Below are positions 37,265 through 46,092 of a stretch of 64,000 nt of DNA, piece by piece; the first letter of the stretch is position 1, and each line of letters begins with the position of its first letter. The notes under the pieces were generated by a model. That model made no database searches. It had not been told where the DNA came from and saw nothing but the letters and a program-made list of their open reading frames with translations. The position numbers and the translations under genes were made by a program. The stretch is from Proteus vulgaris. Its GTDB lineage: Bacteria > Pseudomonadota > Gammaproteobacteria > Enterobacterales > Enterobacteriaceae. The DNA lies in assembly GCF_023100685.1 (NCBI RefSeq), contig NZ_CP090064.1:3987501-4051500 (forward strand), read 5' to 3'.

Positions 37265-37547
37265 TTGATTATATAATCCTTAAAGGCTTTAATTATGATA
37301 ATGACTTGAGGTTCTATTTTTTATAACGATTCGTCACTGCGAATCAATTTAATATTAAAAAATTTTAAATATAAAAACTGAATTAGGGCACAATTCTGAC
37401 GTTAGATCGTCAAAAGATCTACGTCAAGTGCCTTAGAATAAGAGCTTTGTCATAGGTCACAGCTTTTTTCGTTTTTCTTTATCTTTTTGTATCAACGCCC
37501 TCTATATTTTTGAAAATTCCATTTTTAAACAGGGGTCTGGATAAAGA

Positions 37548-37576
37548 TTGACACTATTGGATAGATTACCTATATT
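37548..37576 (+). promoter_or_regulatory. Strong sigma-70 promoter ahead of a small ORF
   Basis: TTGACA at 37548-37553, 17-base spacer and TATATT at 37571-37576. It points toward the 52-codon ORF at 37612 and the DMT exporter at 37915. A near-consensus promoter this far from the exporter start implies a leader of about 330 bases. Confidence 0.7.
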
Positions 37577-37611
37577 CCAAGTTATTGTTATTTTAACGAG
37601 TGATTAATCCC

Positions 37612-37770
37612 ATGAATACACTGATGATATGCCAATGTCAGCAAACTTCATCAATAATGGGGCTAATTTCTGTTGCTTCTATGCCTATTGAAACTCTCTC
37701 TCCACCACCTCCACCTGTGAAAGTGGTTGTAGTCAATACAACGGTTATTGTTGCAACTTACATCGCTTGA
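37612..37770 (+). CDS. Candidate leader peptide, polyproline and valine-rich
   Basis: A 52-codon ORF between a strong promoter and the DMT exporter gene. The second half reads five prolines in a row, then VKVVVVNTTVIVA. Polyproline runs stall ribosomes without EF-P. Valine-rich leaders such as E. coli IvbL control operons by attenuation. The ribosome site is weak (GAG about 13 bases upstream). GTTGTA / TACAAC can form a small hairpin within the valine codons. No clear downstream terminator was found, so an attenuation mechanism is only inferred. Confidence 0.4.
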   Translation: MNTLMICQCQQTSSIMGLISVASMPIETLSPPPPPVKVVVVNTTVIVATYIA

Positions 37771-37914
37771 TCTATTTAATCGGCTTAATCGCGTATTTAA
37801 CCAACAGACTAGATTGATGTGTTATTTACGTTTATTTATTGATGTTTTATCAATCGCCAACCATGACTAAAAATAATCAAGCTATCTTACTGCTCATTTT
37901 ACAGGTGTATCATC

Positions 37915-38796
37915 ATGTATTTACGTCAATATTGGGCGAAATTCGGCCCAACGACATTATTTGTTTTATTATGGAGTAGCGGTGCTATCTTTTCTCGCTG
38001 GGGATTAGATAATGGTAGCTCATTTGCTATTTTGACTTGGCGTTTTATTATCGCGTTGGCATTTCTTTCTTTTTTGTGTATTCAGCGCCATCGCTTTTTG
38101 CCACCGAAAGGAAGTCGCTTAAAAACAGCGTGGGTGGGTTTATTAATTATTGGTGGTTATTCTATTTGTTATCTTTTAGCACTCGCTAATAGCATTACAC
38201 CAGGAATGTTGGCCACAATTATGGGTGTTCAGCCGATTATCACATTATGGATAATAGAACGTAATTTTACAGCAACACGACTATTAGGGCTTTTAATCGC
38301 TTTGGCTGGATTAGTGTTAGTGGTTGCCCAAAGTTTATTTAATACAGCCCTCTCATTGACAGGGATGATTTATGCGTTAGTTGCACTGCTTTGTATGAGC
38401 TTTGGTGCGATTTCACAAAAAAAATTACAATTAGCACCAATGGATGCTTTGCCTCTGCAATATGTTGTTAGTCTGGTACTGTGTTTGTTATTTGTGCCAT
38501 TTCAACCTTTTGATGCTTCATTCGATATTGGCTTTATCATTCCTGTTCTTTGGTTGGCTATTATCATTTCTGTTGTCGCTCAGTTACTGTTATATCGCTT
38601 ACTCACAACGGGTAATTTAGTTAACGTGACTAGCTTATTTTATTTAGTACCGGGAGTGACAGCATTAATGGATTACATCTTCTTGGGTAATAAAATGTCT
38701 TTACTCAGCTTAGCTGGGATGGGTGCAATCATTGTGGGCTTGCTATTTGTCTTTAAAAAACCAAAAGCTATTCTTGTTGAAGAACAGGTAGATTAA
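37915..38796 (+). CDS. DMT superfamily (EamA) transporter
   Basis: 293 residues with about ten hydrophobic spans and two EamA repeats. Opening FVLLWSSGAIFSRWGLDNGS and the second-half FYLVPGVTALMDYIFLGNK are typical of drug/metabolite exporters such as YdcZ/PecM relatives. An inner-membrane efflux role is likely; the substrate is unknown. It sits alone between yheO and fkpA, where E. coli has no such gene. The long leader with a possible peptide gene suggests regulated expression. Confidence 0.85.
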   Translation: MYLRQYWAKFGPTTLFVLLWSSGAIFSRWGLDNGSSFAILTWRFIIALAFLSFLCIQRHRFLPPKGSRLKTAWVGLLIIGGYSICYLLALANSITPGMLATIMGVQPIITLWIIERNFTATRLLGLLIALAGLVLVVAQSLFNTALSLTGMIYALVALLCMSFGAISQKKLQLAPMDALPLQYVVSLVLCLLFVPFQPFDASFDIGFIIPVLWLAIIISVVAQLLLYRLLTTGNLVNVTSLFYLVPGVTALMDYIFLGNKMSLLSLAGMGAIIVGLLFVFKKPKAILVEEQVD

Positions 38797-38845
38797 TATT
38801 ATCCATTCGTAAGCTATGTATATTAATGAACTTCTTAATAGAAAT

Positions 38846-38876
38846 AAAAATGCTGACATCAATGTCAGCATTTTTT
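38846..38876. terminator. Bidirectional terminator, DMT exporter / fkpA
   Basis: TGCTGACA (38851-38858) / TGTCAGCA (38863-38870), flanked by an A tract and a T tract. It serves the convergent exporter and fkpA genes. Confidence 0.9.
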
Positions 38877-38893
38877 CTTTCGTGATAAGTGAA

Positions 38894-39643
38894 TTACTTA
38901 TCGCTTTCAACACTCAGTAATTCAACTTCAAATACTAATGTTGAGTTCGCTGGAATACCACTTGTTGCGCGTTGGCCATAGCCTAATTCTGGTGGAATAA
39001 CTAACTTGATTTTACCGCCTTCTTTGATGTATTTCATGCCTTCAGTCCAGCCTGGAATAACACTTTTTAGGCTAATTGTCAGAGGCTCATTACGATCATA
39101 AGAGCTATCAAATTGTTTGCCATCAATTAACATACCTTTGTAGTGTACAGTAACGCGATCAGCATCTGTTGGTGTTTTACCTTTACCAGGGTTTTCAACT
39201 AAATACAGTAAACCTGATTTTGTTTTAACTACACCTTTTTCAGCAGCAAATTCTGTACGGAATTTATCACCTGCTGTTTTATTTTCTGTTGCTTCTTTTT
39301 CCATTTTCGCTGTAGCAGCTGTACGAACTTGATCTTCAAAAGCCGCTAAGGTTAATTCAATCTCAGCATCTGATAATTTTGATTTACTGTTAAATGCATC
39401 CTGAACACCTGCCAGCAGTTGTTTAGAATCTAAAGTAATACCAATATTTTTTTGCTCTTGTAATGCAGCTTCCATGTAGCGACCCATCGACGCGCCTAAC
39501 GCATAGGCATTTTGCTCATTTTGAGTTTTAAATGCGCTATTTAATGTTGGCACTTTAGCAGTTTCTTCAGCGAATGCTTGAGGTGCGCTGAATGCGAAAG
39601 CTAAACTTGTTGCCAGCAACGTCGTTTTTAATAAAGATTTCAT
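38894..39643 (-). CDS. fkpA: Periplasmic FKBP-type peptidyl-prolyl isomerase FkpA
   Basis: 249 residues (E. coli 270). An N-terminal signal peptide ends about APQAFA-EE at residue 25. Residues about 35-135 form the helical dimerisation and chaperone domain. The C-terminal FKBP domain shows VTVHYKGMLIDGKQFDSSY, VIPGWTEGMK and GYGQRATSGIPANSTLVFEVEL. Assists folding of exported proteins, usually under envelope-stress control. The tail after the FKBP domain is shorter than in E. coli. Confidence 0.96.
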   Translation of the reverse strand: MKSLLKTTLLATSLAFAFSAPQAFAEETAKVPTLNSAFKTQNEQNAYALGASMGRYMEAALQEQKNIGITLDSKQLLAGVQDAFNSKSKLSDAEIELTLAAFEDQVRTAATAKMEKEATENKTAGDKFRTEFAAEKGVVKTKSGLLYLVENPGKGKTPTDADRVTVHYKGMLIDGKQFDSSYDRNEPLTISLKSVIPGWTEGMKYIKEGGKIKLVIPPELGYGQRATSGIPANSTLVFEVELLSVESDK

Positions 39644-39754
39644 CCCATTCTCCAGTATATGTTAGTGAGTCGCTACGTTTTACAAACGAAGATCATAGAT
39701 CTTCACTGAAACGTTTTGCATCACATCTTGCTGTCATTGCGGTATGAACTCGCC

Positions 39755-39830
39755 ATACTTCAAGTTATATATGCGTCTAATGACCCATTCACTTGTCGCT
39801 TAGCTGCACCTCGAAATATTTAGAGTAAGA
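39755..39830. repeat. Degenerate enterobacterial intergenic repeat
   Basis: The segment starts ATACTTCAAGTT and ends CTGCACCTCGAAATATTTAGAGTA, with CATTCACTTGTCGC between. From memory this matches the short palindromic repeat family seen in Yersinia and Serratia, whose ends read ATACTTCAAGTTGCA and TGCAACTCGAATTATTTAGGGTA. The central part is shortened. The rest of the 415-base fkpA-slyX gap (39644-40058) holds only their divergent promoters. Confidence 0.5.
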
Positions 39831-40058
39831 TCTATCCGCAGGTAGCAATTTTATATGAATTTAAAAAATTTGCCGACACTCTTAACAGTTAATGTTAGGA
39901 TTTTTGTCAGCACAGAGTGTTATCACATTAACAAAATAGTCTTTTATCTCAAACCAGATTTATGTCTTCCTGTGTATATATCAGTAAATAAGATTAAATT
40001 TCACGATTTCGTTAGTCTCATTCGTCGTAATTCGACATTTTAAAGGAGGAAAAACACA

Positions 40059-40277
40059 ATGGATATTAAGGAAGTAGAGCAATTGCTCATACAATTAGAA
40101 AGCAAAGTTGCTTTCCAAGATGCGACTATTGAAGAGTTAAATCAGGTGGTCACACAGCAACAAATTGAAATTAGTCGTTTTAAAGAAGCATTAAAAATTG
40201 TCACTGAACGCTTAAAAACATCTCAATCCTCAATACTTGCAAGACCTGAAGATGAAACACCGCCCCCACACTATTAA
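40059..40277 (+). CDS. slyX: SlyX family protein
   Basis: 72 residues, one long amphipathic coiled-coil (residues about 3-52, heptads with Leu, Ile and Val), ending PEDETPPPHY as in E. coli SlyX. Function is not established. It has a strong AAAGGAGG ribosome site and faces slyD across a bidirectional terminator, as in E. coli. Confidence 0.93.
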   Translation: MDIKEVEQLLIQLESKVAFQDATIEELNQVVTQQQIEISRFKEALKIVTERLKTSQSSILARPEDETPPPHY

Positions 40278-40314
40278 GTGATAATTTTCTTTTTAGCGTA
40301 ATCAGAAAAAACAA

Positions 40315-40340
40315 AAAAGGAGCGCTTAAACGCTCCTTTT
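40315..40340. terminator. Bidirectional terminator, slyX / slyD
   Basis: AAAAGGAGCG (40315-40324) / CGCTCCTTTT (40331-40340) with a 6-base loop. Serves both convergent genes. Confidence 0.92.
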
Positions 40341-40358
40341 GATCTTTCTAAAGAAAGA

Positions 40359-40997
40359 TTAGTGTTGGCAACCGCAACCGCCATGACCGTGGCCGTGACC
40401 ACCGTGACCATGACCTTCGCCACCACAGCATCCACCTTCTTCACCGTGAGAATGGCCATGACCATGACCACCGCCACAGCATCCGCCTTCTTCACCGTGA
40501 CCGTGGCCACCACAACATTCGTGCTCTTCTTCTTCACCGTGTACGTGACCGTGAGCTAATTCTTCTTCAGTCGCTTCACGAATTGCAACGATTTCAACAT
40601 GAAATTTCAGGTTTTGGCCTGCTAACATGTGGTTACCATCAACGATAACTTCGTCACCTTCAATACCTGTAATTTCTACTGGTACTGGACCTTGATCGGT
40701 ATCAGCAAGAAAACGCATGCCAACTTCTAACTCATCAACACCAACAAAAACATCTTTTGGTACGCGTTGAACTAAGTTTTCATCGTATTGGCCATAAGCA
40801 TCATCAGAAGCCACTTCTACGTCGAATTTCTCACCGACTTCGCGACCTGTTAATGCATTTTCTAAACCACTGATTAAAGAACCACGGCCATGCAGATAGT
40901 CTAACGGCGCGCTCACCGTGGACTCATCAACTAAAACACCGTCTTCTGATCTTACTTGATAAGCCAGACTAACTACCAAGTCGTTTGCTACTTTCAT
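40359..40997 (-). CDS. slyD: FKBP-type prolyl isomerase and metallochaperone SlyD
   Basis: 212 residues against 196 in E. coli. The FKBP domain is split by the IF chaperone insert (about 70-130). The tail from about residue 150 is packed with His, Cys, Gly and Glu, with HGEEGGCC repeated, and ends GCGCQH. It supplies Ni for hydrogenase and probably urease maturation, the latter being prominent in Proteus. The metal-binding tail is longer than in E. coli. The reading frame on the opposite strand at 40274-40537 is an artefact of this repeat-rich tail. Confidence 0.96.
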   Translation of the reverse strand: MKVANDLVVSLAYQVRSEDGVLVDESTVSAPLDYLHGRGSLISGLENALTGREVGEKFDVEVASDDAYGQYDENLVQRVPKDVFVGVDELEVGMRFLADTDQGPVPVEITGIEGDEVIVDGNHMLAGQNLKFHVEIVAIREATEEELAHGHVHGEEEEHECCGGHGHGEEGGCCGGGHGHGHSHGEEGGCCGGEGHGHGGHGHGHGGCGCQH

Positions 40998-41086
40998 GAC
41001 ATCTCCTACATACCCGTGGGCAAAATTTTCCCGATTGTAACGAAAAATAAATCTTCTGTATCGGGTTATATCAAAAAAACCTACAA

Positions 41087-41290
41087 TTATTGTGGTGTAA
41101 AGATCCCGATGACCTGTTCATTTTCACGAACAAGTGAATTAACTTCATCCTCTGTTTGCCGTTGCTGATGGCCACATTGAGCACATTCCACAATATCAAC
41201 TTTATCTTCGCGCCACATTTTGAGTGTGTCTTGAGCTTGACAGTGTGGACACACAGCACCAGCGATAAAGCGTTTACGGGTTGCAGACAT
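41087..41290 (-). CDS. yheV: YheV family putative zinc ribbon protein
   Basis: 67 residues from MSATRKRFIAGAVCPHC. Two CxxC pairs (CPHC and CAQC) form a zinc ribbon, and the C-terminus reads EQVIGIF as in E. coli YheV. Function unknown. It begins 4 bases after kefB, so it is probably the last gene of kefG-kefB-yheV. The frame to 41314 overlaps kefB and is rejected. Confidence 0.92.
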   Translation of the reverse strand: MSATRKRFIAGAVCPHCQAQDTLKMWREDKVDIVECAQCGHQQRQTEDEVNSLVRENEQVIGIFTPQ

Positions 41291-41294
41291 GGGG

Positions 41295-43157
41295 TCAGTT
41301 CTCCTGTTTATCAATAGATCTTTTTTCTTTACTTATTTGAGGAATATCCTCTGTTAAAGATTCATCCCAAATATCCGGTTGGTGATGTTCTTGACGAATT
41401 TCTTCACTAAAAAGTTCTTCAAGCTCTCGCCTTGCTTCTTTTACACGAGAAACATTGGAAACTTCTTCAGGTGATTCATCCATCAGCTTTCTAAGCAATT
41501 GCATATCCAAACGACGAAAATGCTGTTGTGCTCGATAAGCTTGATGAGGATGCATACCTAATTCAATTAATGTCTTACGCCCTAGTTCTAAAGCACTAGA
41601 AAATGTTTCTCTGCTAAAATCTGTTACACCTGCTTTAAGTAATTCATGAGCTTCAACACGCCCTCTTGCTCTGGAAATAATATGCAAATTAGGGAAGTGT
41701 CGCTGACAGAGGTGAACAATTTCCATCGTCGCTTCAGGTTCATTACTAGTGATTACAATCGTTTTTGCGTGTTCCGCACCCGCCGCTCGTAATAAATTGA
41801 GATCAGTAGCATCACCATAATAAACTTTATAACCATATTTACGCATGGTGTTTAAACTTCCCACATCATGCTCTAAGACAGTGACGTTAATCTTGTTAGC
41901 CATCAATAAGCGCCCTACAACCTGTCCCATTCGACCAAAACCAACAAGAATGACTTCTGGATGATTGTTTTCAACAAAAGGCTGTTCATCTGTTTTAGGC
42001 TCATTATAACGGCGAGATAATACAGCGTCTGTCATTTGCATCACAAGTGGCGTTGTCATCATAGAAAGCGTGACAACCACCAGCAATAATGCCATTTGCT
42101 GACTATCTAATACGCCCATTGCCATTGATGTTGAAAAAACAACAAACGCAAACTCACCACCTTGACTTAATACTGATGAAAACTGTAAACGTGTAGAAAA
42201 GCGTAATCCAGCTAACCATGCAATACCATAAAGTATCAGTGCTTTAACAACGACTAGAATAAGCACACCCAGTAAAACCTCAGGTAAATAGCGCCATAAG
42301 ATGCCTATATCTAAAGACATACCGACAGAAATAAAAAAGAGGCCCAGTAACAAGCCCTTAAAAGGCTCAATGGAAATTTCTAATTCATGCCGATATTCTG
42401 TATCAGCTAATAATACGCCCGCAATAAAGGTTCCCATTGCCATTGAAAAACCGAGTGTTTCCATAAAAATAGCCGCACCTAGCACCACTAATAACGCGGC
42501 AGCAGTAAAGACTTCTCTTACACCCGATTTGACAACTAAACGAAACAGAGGACGTAATAAATAACGCCCACAAACCAATAACGCAGCAAAAGAGGCAACT
42601 TTTAATCCAATACGATACCAATCACTGCTAGCCGTTTCCCCTGCAAGTAGCGGAATAACGGCGAGAATAGGGATCACTGCCATATCTTGGAATAACAGAA
42701 CTGCAAAACCTAACTGCCCGCCTTCATTATGATTCATCCCTTTTTCACTCATAAGCTGTAATGCCATAGCCGTTGAAGACATCGCAATACCTAATCCGCC
42801 AATAACGGCGGCCTGCCATGAAAAAGAGGTTAAAACGAGAATAAGTCCTGAGAAAATAGAGGCAGTAAAAACCACCTGCATTGAACCGACACCAAAAATA
42901 GCGCGTCTTAATTCCCACAACTTGGCTGGATTTAGCTCCAATCCAATAATAAACATCAAAAAGACCACACCAAGTTCAGCAAAATGTAAGATGTTATCGA
43001 CATCTTTAAACAGCCCTAACCCCCAAGGCCCAATGGCAATACCCGCAATTAAGTAACCCAGTACGGCACCAATTTTAAGGCGTTGTGCAATCGGCACCAT
43101 GATCACCGCAGCACAAAGGAAAAAGAGAACCGCTTTAATCATCCAGTTATCTTCCAT
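41295..43157 (-). CDS. kefB: Glutathione-regulated K+/H+ antiporter KefB
   Basis: 620 residues (E. coli 601). Residues about 5-380 are the CPA2 antiporter membrane domain with some 12 spans, including [12 protein letters not shown] and [10 protein letters not shown]. About 400-520 is the RCK/KTN domain starting [17 protein letters not shown], which binds NAD and glutathione adducts. A charged C-terminal tail follows. K+ efflux on electrophile stress acidifies and protects the cell. Start overlaps the kefG stop by one base. Confidence 0.96.
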   Translation of the reverse strand: MEDNWMIKAVLFFLCAAVIMVPIAQRLKIGAVLGYLIAGIAIGPWGLGLFKDVDNILHFAELGVVFLMFIIGLELNPAKLWELRRAIFGVGSMQVVFTASIFSGLILVLTSFSWQAAVIGGLGIAMSSTAMALQLMSEKGMNHNEGGQLGFAVLLFQDMAVIPILAVIPLLAGETASSDWYRIGLKVASFAALLVCGRYLLRPLFRLVVKSGVREVFTAAALLVVLGAAIFMETLGFSMAMGTFIAGVLLADTEYRHELEISIEPFKGLLLGLFFISVGMSLDIGILWRYLPEVLLGVLILVVVKALILYGIAWLAGLRFSTRLQFSSVLSQGGEFAFVVFSTSMAMGVLDSQQMALLLVVVTLSMMTTPLVMQMTDAVLSRRYNEPKTDEQPFVENNHPEVILVGFGRMGQVVGRLLMANKINVTVLEHDVGSLNTMRKYGYKVYYGDATDLNLLRAAGAEHAKTIVITSNEPEATMEIVHLCQRHFPNLHIISRARGRVEAHELLKAGVTDFSRETFSSALELGRKTLIELGMHPHQAYRAQQHFRRLDMQLLRKLMDESPEEVSNVSRVKEARRELEELFSEEIRQEHHQPDIWDESLTEDIPQISKEKRSIDKQEN

Positions 43158-43711
43158 TAGACATGCTCCCCTTCAAGTGGTGCACTTAACCAATGTCGAT
43201 AAGCTTCTCCAATATGTGTCAATGTCGTTTTAGACTGTTGCCTTGCTGAATACACAATCATGGGTGATAACCAACGCATACCACACATTTCTGCCATTAA
43301 TTCAAAAGGACGTAATAATTCTGTGAGTGTGTAGTGATTTTTTCCATTATGTTGGTAAGCATATTCAGGTTCACCTGTGGTCACAACACAGCGGAATGCT
43401 TTCCCTTTTAAATGTGACCGTCCACTTTCATTTGCAAAAGGACGTGTTAGTACCCTGTCTTGCCACTCTTTTAATAACGCTGGGCAACTATATGTTTGTA
43501 ATGGAAATTGAAAAATGATCACTTGATGTTTGCGCAACAAAGATTGCTCATGGTGTATATCAATAAAAAAATCAGGATAAGTAGCATATAAATCATGAAT
43601 AGTTATATTCTCTAGATCCCTCACCGCCTTGATTAATGCTTTATTAGCAATGGATTGGCGCGGCTCGGGATGAACATACACCAGTAATACATTTGATGCG
43701 TTTGACATCAT
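43157..43711 (-). CDS. kefG: KefB ancillary quinone oxidoreductase KefG
   Basis: 184 residues, flavodoxin-like fold of the NAD(P)H quinone oxidoreductase family. [34 protein letters not shown] and [10 protein letters not shown] are family hallmarks. Required for full KefB activity in E. coli. Coupled to kefB through a TAATG overlap and divergent from yheS. Confidence 0.94.
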   Translation of the reverse strand: MMSNASNVLLVYVHPEPRQSIANKALIKAVRDLENITIHDLYATYPDFFIDIHHEQSLLRKHQVIIFQFPLQTYSCPALLKEWQDRVLTRPFANESGRSHLKGKAFRCVVTTGEPEYAYQHNGKNHYTLTELLRPFELMAEMCGMRWLSPMIVYSARQQSKTTLTHIGEAYRHWLSAPLEGEHV

Positions 43712-43829
43712 TCCTCCTTACAAAACGTGTCAGAAACCATTTTTTCCGTTACCATGCACGCATTGTGACCAACTGTTACGAACAACTTACTCTATATATT
43801 AATTTACATACTCTTAATAGACGATATTT

Positions 43830-45761
43830 ATGATTGTTTTTTCTTCTTTGCAAATTCGCCGTGGCGTCAGAGTGTTACTGGATAATGCCAGTGCAACCAT
43901 TAATCCAGGGCAAAAAATTGGTCTAGTCGGCAAAAATGGTTGTGGTAAAACCACATTGCTTTCTTTATTAAAAGGTGAGCTTCAAGCGGAAGCGGGGAAT
44001 GTCACCTTTCCCAGTACTTGGGCTATGGCGTGGGTTAACCAAGAAACACCTGCACTTGATGTACCAGCAATTGATTATGTTATTGATGGTGATAGAGAAT
44101 ATCGCCAGTTAGAACAACGATTACAAAAAGCCAACGAGATAAATGATGGTCACGCAATTGCACTTATTCACGGGCAATTAGATGCAATTAATGCATGGAC
44201 AATTCAATCTCGTGCGGCAACCTTACTAAATGGCCTTGGTTTTAGCCAACAACAACTAAACGAGCCTGTAAAATCATTCTCAGGTGGTTGGAGAATGCGT
44301 TTAAACTTGGCACAAGCGCTAATTTGTCGCTCTGATTTACTATTACTCGATGAGCCTACCAACCACTTAGATTTAGATGCTGTTATTTGGCTTGAAAAAT
44401 GGCTAAAAAGCTATACTGGCACCTTAATTTTGATTTCCCATGACCGTGATTTCCTTGATCCGATCGTGGATAAAATCTTGCATATCGAACAAGAAAAAAT
44501 CTTCGAATATTCAGGTAACTACTCTTCGTTTGAAATGCAACGAGCAACAAAACTCGCTCAGCAACAAGCCTTGTTTGAAAACCAACAATCAAAAATTGCA
44601 CACTTACAAAGTTTTATCGATAGATTTAAAGCGAAAGCCACTAAAGCAAAACAAGCACAAAGCCGCGTGAAAATGCTTGAGCGAATGGAGCGCGTTGCTC
44701 CAGCTCATTCTGATAACCCATTCCAATTTAGTTTCCGCCAACCAGAGAGTTTGCCTAATCCACTGCTATCGATGGAAAAAGTCAGTGCTGGTTATGGCGA
44801 AAAAATTATTCTTAATGATATTAAGCTAAATTTAATCCCTGGATCACGTATTGGGTTATTAGGACGAAATGGTGCAGGTAAATCAACTCTAATCAAATTA
44901 CTTGCAGGAGAGCTTGAGCCATTACAAGGAAAAATGTCTCTCTCAAAAGGCATCAAATTGGGTTACTTTGCACAGCATCAATTAGAGTTTCTACGCTCCG
45001 ATGAGTCTGCACTACAACATCTAACGCGCTTGGCTCCTAAAGAGACTGAACAAAAATTACGTGACTATCTTGGAGGTTTTGGCTTTCATGGCGATAAGGT
45101 GACTGATGCGTGTGGTCAATTTTCTGGCGGTGAAAAAGCTCGTTTAGTGTTATCTCTTTTAGTCTGGCAACGCCCTAATTTGCTGTTAATGGATGAACCA
45201 ACTAACCACCTCGATTTAGATATGCGTCAAGCGTTGACTCAAGCGTTAATTAGTTTTGAAGGTGCAATTGTTGTGGTATCGCATGATAGGCATTTACTGC
45301 GTTCAACCACTGACGACCTCTATCTTGTTCACGATGGTCAAGTTGAGCCTTTTGATGGCGATCTGGATGATTATCAACAATGGTTAGTTGATCAAAACCG
45401 CCAAGAAACACAGGCCAATAAAAATCAGCAAGACAAAGATAATACCACGACAACAAATTTAAGTGCGCAAGACAAAAAAGAACAAAAACGTAAAGAAGCA
45501 GAGTTTAGACAGCAAACTCAACCGCTACGTAAAAAACTGACTACCTTAGAAAGTAAAATGGATAAACTCAGCCAAGAGCTTACTCTCATTGAAACAGCAC
45601 TCTCTGACAGTGGCATTTACGATATCAGCCGTAAAAATGAGCTTTCAGATTGTTTAAGCCGACAAGGTATCGCAAAGTCAGCACTTGAAGAAGTTGAAAT
45701 GGAATGGATGGAATTACAAGAAACATTGGAAGAGATGACAAATACATTTGACTCTCAGTAA
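43830..45761 (+). CDS. yheS: ABC-F family ATPase YheS
   Basis: 643 residues with two ABC domains and no membrane segments. Walker A GKNGCGKTT (about residue 34) and GRNGAGKST (about 346); signature motifs SFSGGWRMRL and FSGGEKARLVL; Walker B LLLDEPTNHLDLD in both halves. A charged coiled-coil C-terminus lies after about residue 530. ABC-F proteins act at the ribosome E site and relieve stalling; the specific target is inferred. Followed by a terminator, not by yheT as in E. coli, because of the chemoreceptor insertion. Confidence 0.95.
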   Translation: MIVFSSLQIRRGVRVLLDNASATINPGQKIGLVGKNGCGKTTLLSLLKGELQAEAGNVTFPSTWAMAWVNQETPALDVPAIDYVIDGDREYRQLEQRLQKANEINDGHAIALIHGQLDAINAWTIQSRAATLLNGLGFSQQQLNEPVKSFSGGWRMRLNLAQALICRSDLLLLDEPTNHLDLDAVIWLEKWLKSYTGTLILISHDRDFLDPIVDKILHIEQEKIFEYSGNYSSFEMQRATKLAQQQALFENQQSKIAHLQSFIDRFKAKATKAKQAQSRVKMLERMERVAPAHSDNPFQFSFRQPESLPNPLLSMEKVSAGYGEKIILNDIKLNLIPGSRIGLLGRNGAGKSTLIKLLAGELEPLQGKMSLSKGIKLGYFAQHQLEFLRSDESALQHLTRLAPKETEQKLRDYLGGFGFHGDKVTDACGQFSGGEKARLVLSLLVWQRPNLLLMDEPTNHLDLDMRQALTQALISFEGAIVVVSHDRHLLRSTTDDLYLVHDGQVEPFDGDLDDYQQWLVDQNRQETQANKNQQDKDNTTTTNLSAQDKKEQKRKEAEFRQQTQPLRKKLTTLESKMDKLSQELTLIETALSDSGIYDISRKNELSDCLSRQGIAKSALEEVEMEWMELQETLEEMTNTFDSQ

Positions 45762-45778
45762 TAACCTATCATTCATTA

Positions 45779-45818
45779 AAAAAGGAACTGTTTTAAGTGA
45801 AATAGTTCCTTTATTTTT
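45779..45818 (+). terminator. yheS terminator
   Basis: AAAGGAACT (45781-45789) / AGTTCCTTT (45804-45812) followed by ATTTTT. The remaining sequence to 46003 is AT-rich and holds no credible gene. Confidence 0.85.
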
Positions 45819-46003
45819 ATCCCATCATTCATTCTTAAAATTTATACAATTCATTTTACTTAGAGGATTTATATCATTTTACAGTAGCACTATTTACACA
45901 AAATATAATCTCTCCCTATCTGACAATATCCCAGTAAAAATAACAGTCTAACGTTTATTTTCTGACTATTCATATAAAGTAAGAGAAATAAATCCTTTCG
46001 CAC

Positions 46004-46030
46004 TAAAGTTTCTAACATTCCAGCCGAATT
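46004..46030 (+). promoter_or_regulatory. Sigma-28 (FliA) promoter of the first chemoreceptor
   Basis: TAAAGTTT at 46004-46011, 11-base spacer and GCCGAATT at 46023-46030. The first element is perfect against TAAAGTTT-N11-GCCGATAA. This places the gene in the late flagellar regulon. Confidence 0.8.
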
Positions 46031-46092
46031 AATCATTCTGCTAAGTGGACCTCCCACTTATCGACGAAAAGGCAAAGCTAATAGGTAGGGTT

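Noticed and set aside
40274..40537. 87-codon ORF opposite the slyD tail
   Set aside because: Val/Lys/Ala/Met-only composition is the mirror of the His/Gly repeats of slyD.
45748..45951. 67-codon ORF after yheS
   Set aside because: It overlaps the yheS end and runs through the terminator hairpin; AT-driven, with no ribosome site.
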